A DNA stretch of 64,000 bases from Acholoe squamosa. Lineage: Eukaryota > Annelida > Polychaeta > Phyllodocida > Polynoidae. The notes under the pieces were generated by a model, which saw nothing but the letters and a program-made list of their open reading frames with translations, was not told the origin of the DNA and did not search any database. The stretch covers positions 36,928,950 to 36,992,949 of the forward strand of contig OX439047.1 of NCBI GenBank assembly GCA_949317995.1. The letters are read 5' to 3'. Below, piece by piece: positions 58,001-64,000 of the stretch (the first letter of the stretch is position 1; every line of letters begins with the position of its first letter). Position numbers and translations under genes: made by a program.

Positions 58001-60312
58001 TGGCCTTACTGGAAGTCAGGCAGACCAGAACCTGTTCCTTTAGGCCCCAAAGCGATGGGATGGTGGAGCGGGCCAACCGAACAATTGAAATGCTGCTGGC
58101 GACTGTGGTGGCGGAGGACCAACGGGACTGGGACCGGCGGCTGCCATTTGTAATGGCGGCGTATCGCTCCTCCGCACACGCCTCCACGGGATTGTCCCCC
58201 AATCTTCTGATGTTGGGGCGGGAAACGGTCATCCCCCTGGATTTGGTTTACCCGCTGGAGCCCAATGTAGGGGGAGGAGTCGGTTATGTGGCCGAATTAC
58301 AAACCACCATGGCAAAAGCATACTCCGTCGCTAGGGAGGCCCTTGGAAGGTCCCTCTGCAGGCAACAGAGGAACTATGATGCAAGAGCCTCGGCAGGCGA
58401 ATTCGCTGTTGGGGGCAGGGTCTTCTACTACCACCCTCTCCGGAAGAGGGGACTGACACCTAAACTCCAGAGTTATTGGACAGGCCCATGGGAGATAGTG
58501 GGGCGCTTAGGGGAGGCGGTGTATAAAATTAAAAAGGGTAAAACTACCAGGGTAGTCCATTACGACGCCCTAAAACTGGCCCCGGCGCGGGCCACGGCGG
58601 AGGATGTTCCCATTGAGGATGAAACAAGGGAGGCCGAGCCCCTATCTTCGGACAATTCAGACGAGGAGGAAGGAGGATCCGGAGGGGGCACCATCCGGCT
58701 GGTTCAGGTGACCCCGGGGACTGGAGCTGACCGGGAGGCGAAACTGCTGACCTGCAAAGAGAAAAAGAGACATCAAATAACTGAAACCTGTAAGGGAGGG
58801 GCAGCGGATAATGGAAATCGGAAAGAAGGTCTGCGGAGGAGTGCACCGAAGCCTGCCGGAACCAGCGCAGCCCGGGCCGTCAGACTGGCGCCTCAACTGG
58901 ATACTTACCTTGGGGCGGAGTGGAGGAGCTGCAAAAGCAAGATGAGTCAAGAAGGCCGCGACTGGTGCGATGTATGGCTGGAAAATGAAAAAAGGTTGAA
59001 GGAAGAAGCCGAAATGTCACATTGGAGGGGGGTAGAACCAGAGGAGGACCCTCCCTACGAGGAATGGTCCCTCCCCGAGATGGGCGAGTCGGATGAAGAG
59101 GGGGTGAGTGATGAGAGTGAGTTGGCCCACAGAAGGCGGAACCATGGCCAAAACGAGGAAATCAGGGCAGAAAGGTTAAGGAGGGCAGCGGATCCTGGCC
59201 GGAGGAGAATCAGGGAGAAGCATAGGGAAAGATGGTTTATTTACGAAATGATCGAGGAAGCCATCTACAACAACCATGAAAACGAAGAGAGGGAAGCCAG
59301 GAGGGTTGGACGCTGCAGAACAGCCATGACGAAGGGGAGGTCGGGAGGCCAGGCTCCAAATTCCTCGACGGCGGGCGGTGAGGCCGGCCGGCCGGCGGCC
59401 GGAGCGCCGCCTAGCGGAGCAGGGCCGGAGAGGCGGGAGTCACTAAGCAACCCTCATAACAGGTTCTCCCCAATAAAAGGCGGGGGAAGGACCGTTAACG
59501 GTCAGTCTACAATGCAGGCCGGAGATGACACGCGGTTGGTGGTTCTAAGAGGGACAAGGTCCGAGGGTGAATCGAGTCGGGGTAGAAATGCTGGTGGAGG
59601 GTCAAAGAAAGTGTCTTCCACAGTGTCCAGCCACTCCCGGGAGGGCTCCACACGCTCAAGACACAGGGAGAGTCGGCGGAGGAGGAGGGAGAGAGAAAGA
59701 TCTTCCGGCCACTCCTCCTCTAGCCGCTCCACTAGTGGCCACAGAAGGGACGGAGTGTCTGCCCGGACGGAGGCAGCCAGACATGGGAGGAGGGACTCGG
59801 AGAGCCGGAGTCGGAGTGGGAGCTATCGTAGGCGGAGGTCCTCGGCTGACCGCGGATCACGTTCCCACGGCTCACAGCAGGCACGTGAGAGCGGAGGCGC
59901 CAATGGCGACAACGGTGTCCGGAGTAAGGCTATGATGCAATCGGGGGTTTCCCACGGCGTGGTGACGGAGGGTGGCCTGACCCAGGGGACGGTGATTGGA
60001 GGAGTAGGAAGAGGGGGCGTGACCACCGGGGGGAATATAAGGGAGCGCTATCCGCCTCACCCTTCAATTCCTGTTAGCCTATGGACAACGCCACAACTAG
60101 TAATGCCTGTCTTCAAAAACAGAGACCAGAAGCGGGTCCCCACGGAGTGGGTGGACGGGGTGGAGCTGCCGAAGTATCGGTGCGAGATCTGCCGGAAAAG
60201 GGGGGACTCCAAGCAGTGGTACTTCATGAGATCCGATGGGATGAACCGCCATCTCGCACTCACGACGAGATGCAAGAGGGCTACCAGTGCCCTAAGTGTG
60301 AGTACATGGTAG
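55012..60312 (+). CDS. Gypsy-2 Pol: protease, RT, RNase H, integrase plus long RS-rich zinc-finger tail
   Basis: About 1,766 codons after the frameshift, without a stop. Protease: LLVDTGAS (Asp codon 55153). RT: FCVDYRRLN (about 56.10 kb), MPFGLCNAPGTFE, catalytic YLDD 56398-56409. RNase H: LDTDASD (Asp codon 56839), RRELLAIV, HRPGKLHGNADGLSR. Integrase: HHCC finger from H 57571 to C-x2-C near 57.69 kb; DDE core with Asp 57778, Asp 57958 and Glu 58066, exact D-35-E; a GPW variant of the GPY motif and VVHYDALKLAP near 58.57 kb. Most Gypsy Pols end about here; this one adds about 570 residues: acidic stretch, charged helices, an Arg/Ser-rich domain (59.6-59.9 kb) and a Cys/His finger-like end (CEICRKRGDSKQW...NRH). 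The tail's role is unknown. All catalytic residues checked are present. Confidence 0.95.
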   Translation, partial: LESTYTKGQVQVEGSGPINVIQGRRERGGGGLIVEGRLAGAPIQLLVDTGASLNLVSEGWWSRWGGRGRLGETAEKIYSVDGRPMDIKGEVYTELEIGRRTINVRFVVSDTGTEGILGAEFLRTNKLMVDVAKGRLVWTEEDSVCRIVSTRAAVLGSGQEAMLEGTLAGPWQQGDDGMIEGMAGHKGEPSFLVGRGLVCPEGRATWVRVLNPGPEPVVIYRDMTLGAIQRVECRGGGETVAGEGWCRMVERGEPEELKRLVDGLVSGTEAHRRKELARLIRKHLGAFQRHKGDKGHTQLAKHRIDTGVHPPIKQPPRRLAPHRREAVEEEVEKMLEAGVIEPSTSPWASPVVLVRKKDGTTRFCVDYRRLNAATVKDAYPLPRVEDCLDTMAGAAWFSSVDLASGYWQLDIEEGDKEKTAFTTHRGLFQFRRMPFGLCNAPGTFERVMEVAMRGLQWKTCLVYLDDIVVFSATFEEHLGRLGEVLQRLEDAGLKIKPSKCQLARRRVLFLGHQVSEAGVETDPEKIEAVQSWPTPTTVTEVRSFLGLAGYYRTFVPEFSTRAKPLSALAEKGRTFRWSEECEASFQDLKKRLTEAPILAFPQAEGQLTLDTDASDTGLGVVLSQEQTGVERVLAYGSRTLSRPERNYCVTRRELLAIVFGLRKFKHYLIGRRVVVRTDHASLRWLLEFKEPEGQLARWLQIISTYDIVVQHRPGKLHGNADGLSRKPCKQCGREDEEELLHCRVFTRSQRQEMVRGAPPAAGDSTPPAGREWGTLQAEDAVLTRVRAWVNGEATTTEEERRTWGYELRAWHAQLGRMSIEKGILGRWWEGAAGERCFQIAVPTLSRNDVLREVHGEPLAGHLGRNKTIRRLQTGYYWPDFRREVTLWCASCEPCLRRKAAPPPHRAPMGHVGAGLPLQRIALDVMGPLPLSSAGNQYILVAADYFTKWTEAYALPNQEAPTVARAVVEEFICRFGAPAEVHTDQGKNFQSGLFREMVALLEVRQTRTCSFRPQSDGMVERANRTIEMLLATVVAEDQRDWDRRLPFVMAAYRSSAHASTGLSPNLLMLGRETVIPLDLVYPLEPNVGGGVGYVAELQTTMAKAYSVAREALGRSLCRQQRNYDARASAGEFAVGGRVFYYHPLRKRGLTPKLQSYWTGPWEIVGRLGEAVYKIKKGKTTRVVHYDALKLAPARATAEDVPIEDETREAEPLSSDNSDEEEGGSGGGTIRLVQVTPGTGADREAKLLTCKEKKRHQITETCKGGAADNGNRKEGLRRSAPKPAGTSAARAVRLAPQLDTYLGAEWRSCKSKMSQEGRDWCDVWLENEKRLKEEAEMSHWRGVEPEEDPPYEEWSLPEMGESDEEGVSDESELAHRRRNHGQNEEIRAERLRRAADPGRRRIREKHRERWFIYEMIEEAIYNNHENEEREARRVGRCRTAMTKGRSGGQAPNSSTAGGEAGRPAAGAPPSGAGPERRESLSNPHNRFSPIKGGGRTVNGQSTMQAGDDTRLVVLRGTRSEGESSRGRNAGGGSKKVSSTVSSHSREGSTRSRHRESRRRRRERERSSGHSSSSRSTSGHRRDGVSARTEAARHGRRDSESRSRSGSYRRRRSSADRGSRSHGSQQARESGGANGDNGVRSKAMMQSGVSHGVVTEGGLTQGTVIGGVGRGGVTTGGNIRERYPPHPSIPVSLWTTPQLVMPVFKNRDQKRVPTEWVDGVELPKYRCEICRKRGDSKQWYFMRSDGMNRHLALTTRCKRATSALSVSTW

Positions 60313-62288
60313 CCAAGATCCGGGTGGATGATCTCCGGCGACACATCACGCGTATCCACCCAGAGCTGGAGGACTGGCAGCCGCCGGAGGAGTGCAGGAT
60401 GCTACCGGTGGGCCGGGCAACGGAGGCGGGAGGATCCTCGGCGGACAGTAGCCTCGTGGCTGCCCCAGCTAGCCCGGAGGAAGCTGTCAGGCTCACCACC
60501 ACAAAGAGGAAGAGACAATCCCCACGGGGTAAGGAGCGGCAGGCGGAGGAGGAAGCGGGACCCTCCACCCCGCCACTGGCCACGGGGATACCCGACCTGA
60601 CACCTCTACTGAGCGGGGGGGAGGTGGAAATAGACGAGGAAATGGCGGGGAAACTGAAGTTCGTCATAGGATTACTGGTAGAGAGATATGGACAGGCGGG
60701 GGAGACCCCCACCAAGACTCTGTTACGAATGCAACAGGAGGTGCCTCTAGGGGAAGTCAATGTGAGAGCCCTGGAGGCGGAGTACGAGGAAACCAAGAAA
60801 GACACTCCGACCTCCCGAACCTCCATAAAGTCGGCTGCCTACGAGGACATCTCCGCCACGAGTGGGGAGGACGGAGAGAGCTTGGGACTAGGGGGAAATG
60901 GGCTGGACTCTAGCCCCGAGAAGCAGCCCCCTTACAAACTAGTTAACAAGCCCAAACCCACCCTCTCCGGTGCCAGTCCCGAGACATTGCCCTCCTATGA
61001 GGATATGAGTAAACCTTCCCCTAGCAAACCGAAACCCATCCTGAAGACAGTTACAATCGTGACGCCTGAGCCGCCGGAGAAGGGTGAGGCGGGGGAGGTG
61101 GAAGGGGAGGATGAAACCAGCGAGGAGTCGGAGGAGGTGGCCATCCCGGCATACGTCCAATCCTGCCCTAAACTGAAAGCCCAGTTCCTGGCCGTACTCA
61201 GCGATGCCAAGGAGGAGGAGCGAAAGAAGAAAAGAGAAATTAAACGGAAAGAGAGAGAGGAGGCGCAGAGGAAGGCCAGAGAGGCTGAGGAGCGCCGGAA
61301 GGCGGAAGAGGAACAGCGGAGAAAGGAGGAGGAGGAGAGGAAGGCCAAAGAGGCGGAGAAAGAAAGACTGAGGAAAGAGATGGAAACTAAAAGTAAAAGC
61401 CCTAAAGGAAAAGGGGCGGGAAAGTCTACGAGGAAGTTCAGCCTGGAGGGAGTGTTAAAAGAGGCGGAGGAGGAGGCCATACAGAACCGATCCATGGATG
61501 AGGGTACCGCCCAATTAATGAGTAAATTTCAATCGTGTTCCGTAGGGACACCGGTGAAGGAGAAAGGACAGGCGGAGAAGAAGGTACCGAAGACCCCCCT
61601 CGTAGAGCCGGGGACCTTATTTGCTCTACCCAAGTTGGATAGGTACCCCCGATCCGTGACTGTGGGGTTGGACGGGTTAGTCCTTTGCTCGCCCAAGGGG
61701 GAACTCTTGCTGCAAGTAGAAGTGGGGGAGGAGAGTGGACGGGCGGAGACTATGGTGATGGTGCCGGAGGGGGTCGAGACGGTGGTCGGAGGGCCTGGGG
61801 ATCCGGAGCCCCTACCCAACACTGAGACAGACCGAGTGATTGTAATAACCGGATTACCTATAGGAGATATGGGGGAAGGGGGAATAGCCAGCACTGAGGG
61901 GTTGGCGGGGGTAGAGGAGGTGCACCGCCTGCTGCTAGATCAACAAGGAGATAAAGCGGGTGACAATAGGGACGAGGAGGCGGAGGAGGATGGGGCTATG
62001 CCATGGCATTCGGATTTTACCGGGCCGGAGGCCCTCAAGGAACACTCTAGACGACTGGGGCAGCCTCGGACCCTAGGACCTGAGATGAGGGTTATACCCG
62101 GGGGACTGCAATCTTCCTCCATTCACACTCTCCCCAATGGGGATATTGAACTGGTCCATGTTAACCGGACCCGTTATGGCCATGATCAGAAGGGATGCTG
62201 CAGCCGCTGCGGACAGCGGTGGCCAAAGACGTCGGCGGCGCGGACGACCAAGGCTGGAACCAATGAGGGCGGCGACAAGACAGCCTGA
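60081..62288 (+). CDS. Gypsy-2 third ORF: zinc-finger, charged coiled-coil protein, unknown function
   Basis: 735 codons in the -1 frame relative to pol, overlapping its last 232 bases. The frame is closed by TAG at 60075 just upstream, so the ATG at 60081 is its first codon but one. A C2H2-like finger lies at about residues 68-94 (YQCPKCEYMVAKIRVDDLRR, then HITRIH). Then come Ser/Thr/Glu-rich disordered parts, a globular-looking stretch near residues 185-240 (KLKFVIGLLVERYGQ), a strongly charged Lys/Glu/Arg coiled coil at about residues 370-440, and a short Cys pair (CSRCGQ) near the end. There is no signal peptide or transmembrane helix, so it is not an envelope protein. Open across 2.2 kb in a young element, it is probably under selection. 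Expression may need a spliced or internal-start RNA. Confidence 0.85.
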   Translation: MDNATTSNACLQKQRPEAGPHGVGGRGGAAEVSVRDLPEKGGLQAVVLHEIRWDEPPSRTHDEMQEGYQCPKCEYMVAKIRVDDLRRHITRIHPELEDWQPPEECRMLPVGRATEAGGSSADSSLVAAPASPEEAVRLTTTKRKRQSPRGKERQAEEEAGPSTPPLATGIPDLTPLLSGGEVEIDEEMAGKLKFVIGLLVERYGQAGETPTKTLLRMQQEVPLGEVNVRALEAEYEETKKDTPTSRTSIKSAAYEDISATSGEDGESLGLGGNGLDSSPEKQPPYKLVNKPKPTLSGASPETLPSYEDMSKPSPSKPKPILKTVTIVTPEPPEKGEAGEVEGEDETSEESEEVAIPAYVQSCPKLKAQFLAVLSDAKEEERKKKREIKRKEREEAQRKAREAEERRKAEEEQRRKEEEERKAKEAEKERLRKEMETKSKSPKGKGAGKSTRKFSLEGVLKEAEEEAIQNRSMDEGTAQLMSKFQSCSVGTPVKEKGQAEKKVPKTPLVEPGTLFALPKLDRYPRSVTVGLDGLVLCSPKGELLLQVEVGEESGRAETMVMVPEGVETVVGGPGDPEPLPNTETDRVIVITGLPIGDMGEGGIASTEGLAGVEEVHRLLLDQQGDKAGDNRDEEAEEDGAMPWHSDFTGPEALKEHSRRLGQPRTLGPEMRVIPGGLQSSSIHTLPNGDIELVHVNRTRYGHDQKGCCSRCGQRWPKTSAARTTKAGTNEGGDKTA

Positions 62289-62577
62289 GGCGAACGGGCG
62301 GAGAATGTCTGCCGGATCCAGACGAAATGACGTCGTATTATTGTGTAAAAGTTGTTGTTATGGTTATACTCCGCATAGGGGACGGCGGATTCGGTTTACT
62401 TAGTAGTTAATGCCGCCTACAGAGGAGGTTTAAGTAGGATTTACTGTGTGTATGTTATGTGTAGCTATTTACTTAAACGCCCAGGGGCCATGGCGTGGCA
62501 GGATTATTCAAAATTGGAAACCCATCTGCAGGAGGGTAATATCACACTCTTTCTCCCGGTAAGGCTATAGATTAGTT
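62289..62577 (+). other. Gypsy-2 3' untranslated region
   Basis: Non-coding between the third ORF and the polypurine tract. A pol-frame open stretch (62137-62403) overlaps the end of the third ORF and has an AT-hook-like RRRGRPRL, but looks like a shadow of the other frame. Confidence 0.6.
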
Positions 62578-62585
62578 GGGGAGAG
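62578..62585 (+). promoter_or_regulatory. Gypsy-2 polypurine tract
   Basis: GGGGAGAG directly abuts the 3' LTR, the position of the plus-strand primer. Confidence 0.75.
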
Positions 62586-62959
62586 TGTGGCGGAGACGGA
62601 GGGGCCGTTGGCGGAGCCGAAACCATCCTGGTGTGGGGGCGGCGAGGCCAGCGGTCCTGAAGTAACGCGGTTACGTTGGCAATAGTAGTCGGCGGAGGAG
62701 ATCCTCCGACGCTGGCCTGCCGTAAAGCGGGCCGGGGTCGGAGTATCTGCCTATGTATAAATAAGGGAGTTGTTACTCCGATTAGTTAGTTCCGAGTTGC
62801 AGACAGAGAGGAGCAGAACTCTAAAAGGCTTATCTCCGGATTAATATATACGATATAAGACTTAGATGGTGTGGCGAGGACTGCCAGGAAATAAAAGACA
62901 CTGAAGTCAAGCTGTCGGAGTTGTGTAATTCTTTATTAACCATAGAGTCGGAAAACGCT

Positions 62960-62962
<3 letters not shown>
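62586..62962 (+). repeat. Gypsy-2 3' LTR (377 bp)
   Basis: Same length and almost the same sequence as the 5' LTR; ends ...CGCTACA and is followed at once by (AT)n. Confidence 0.95.

Positions 62963-63000
<38 letters not shown>
62963..63000. repeat. (AT)n microsatellite, right of Gypsy-2
   Basis: Pure (AT)n. The target duplication of Gypsy-2 cannot be delimited because both flanks are the same dinucleotide repeat. Confidence 0.95.
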
Positions 63001-63002
<2 letters not shown>

Positions 63003-64000
63003 GTCATTCCAAGATTTACTGGACATGTGGTTCCTTGGGCATATAATAGCAAGGGAAATACCTCTACATCACCAATAATATTTTTATTCCTTAGTGGGGG
63101 GTCATAGCTAACATTTCCATATGGTTTGGGTGGGTCCTGGGGCATAATTTATCTTCTATGTGCATTCAAACATGAATTTTACACAATGAGGCGTGAGTGA
63201 ATTTTATTTTTCAAAGTGACCATCCAGACCCTCACAAAAGAGCACAATTTTTCTTATTATATACAATCAAGAGGTACCCAAGGGGGGTAACCTCCATAGA
63301 AATTTTTTTGATGTACTTCGAGAATTACCCAAGCCAGGTAGATAATGGTGATTTTCAATGCACACCAAATTCACTCACGCCTCACGGTCTTTTACCTCTA
63401 AACAGAAGTAAGTTTCATTACTACATACAGTTTCTGTACTCTATACACACTTTTAGGCTGTATGTATCATGTCTGAAAAAGAATTACGATCATATACCAC
63501 CTGGTTTGGCTGTATGGGGTGTCTCATCACAAAATGAGGTGTGAGTGAACCGCGGCAGGAAAAACAGCGCGGGAACAGGAATGCAACTTCCTGTTCTCCA
63601 GCGGAAATGCCCCACATCTGGGTCTCAGCAAAATGAACTCAGAGGATCTTGCATGGAGCTTGAAGAAAAGTCCACGCAGAATTTCTCTGCAAATTGTTCA
63701 TCAATTACACATAAAAGTTAAGGAAATTCGATGAAATTACCCCGAAATATTGTTAAAGATGTGTGTGGGTTTCCGTAGATCACTTTTGGTGTACCGAAAC
63801 GATGTATTTTAGGTGCTAGGGAGTAAAATGTGCCACCGGGAGACACTTGGGATACCACTTGGGCCATTTTGGATGCATCGGGGCAAGATTTTTCCTTTTG
63901 CAGAAAAGTGAGGTGTGAGTGAACAATCGTTTCCCTGGCCACATTTTGCCTTCTTATGGTCCAATTCATGTATCCTTGGGTCTAAATTGATGATAATTCC
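63001..64000. other. Non-coding right flank with a repeated 14-bp motif
   Basis: No gene recognised. The motif GAGGYGTGAGTGAA occurs at 63188, 63536 and 63910 on the plus strand and at 63370-63383 on the minus strand. Confidence 0.6.

Noticed and set aside
60114..60120. C AAA AAC in pol frame as a second -1 slippery site leading to ORF3
   Set aside because: The first base breaks the X XXY YYZ rule and no stem was seen at the right distance, so it is at best a weak site.
54000..62000. Many 60-180 codon frames antisense to or overlapping Gypsy-2 gag, pol and ORF3
   Set aside because: This is GC-rich sequence whose alternate frames stay open by composition; none has recognisable domains.
60081..62288. 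Third ORF of Gypsy-2 as an envelope gene
   Set aside because: There is no signal peptide, transmembrane helix or furin-like site; the composition is charged and coiled-coil with a zinc finger.
62137..62403. Separate small ORF with an AT-hook-like GRP motif after ORF3
   Set aside because: Overlaps the end of ORF3 in another frame; the Arg-rich run mirrors a GC-rich stretch of ORF3. Kept only as a note.

Overview
This is eukaryotic DNA, almost certainly from an invertebrate animal. It is AT-rich, has no operons or convincing host exons, and is dense with animal-type transposable elements: a Polinton/Maverick, two Ty3/Gypsy elements, a tyrosine-recombinase (YR) retrotransposon, a LINE remnant and many foldback elements or MITEs. 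A lophotrochozoan such as a mollusc would fit (one short GTGAGTGAGTGAGT-headed repeat, a gut-free Polinton, a Ngaro/PAT-type element), but the sequence does not prove it. I found no host protein-coding gene I would defend. All recognisable coding sequence belongs to mobile elements.

Layout. (1) About 1.4-9.8 kb, minus strand: a decayed, partial Polinton. In its transcription direction it carries a leucine-rich-repeat membrane protein, packaging ATPase, small conserved protein, acidic protein, retroviral-type integrase with a chromodomain-like tail, penton-like minor capsid protein, two proline/lysine-rich proteins and a double-jelly-roll-type major capsid protein. Two related MITEs sit in it, one of them inside the integrase gene. 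No DNA polymerase B, protease or terminal repeats were found. (2) 10-26 kb: non-coding, with tRNA-like remnants, long hairpins, a 923-bp terminal-inverted-repeat element, minisatellites and small MITEs. (3) 26.16-33.5 kb: a degenerate Gypsy element (Gypsy-1) with a 5' LTR, gag and pol in pieces, a 221-bp tandem duplication and no visible 3' LTR. (4) 33.9-49 kb: a LINE fragment, several foldbacks and MITEs, a solo LTR inside an (AT)n tract, and an unidentified coiled-coil reading frame. (5) 49.19-53.20 kb: a YR retrotransposon with split direct repeats A1...B1-A2-B2, whose recombinase is reduced to its C-terminal end. (6) 53.24-62.96 kb: a young, complete Gypsy element (Gypsy-2) with 377-bp LTRs, inserted in the (AT)n tract at the end of the YR element.

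Gypsy-2 is the most interesting resident. Gag and Pol are joined by a textbook -1 frameshift signal: a G GGA AAC heptamer abutting the gag stop, followed by a potential H-type pseudoknot. Pol carries an unusually long RS-rich, zinc-finger-ended tail. A third, 735-residue ORF follows in the -1 frame. It is not an envelope gene but a zinc-finger and charged coiled-coil protein of unknown function. The YR element and Polinton show how the other residents have decayed. Several reading-frame breaks lie in homopolymers, so some could be assembly errors, but in-frame stops and the MITE insertion are genuine damage as the sequence stands.
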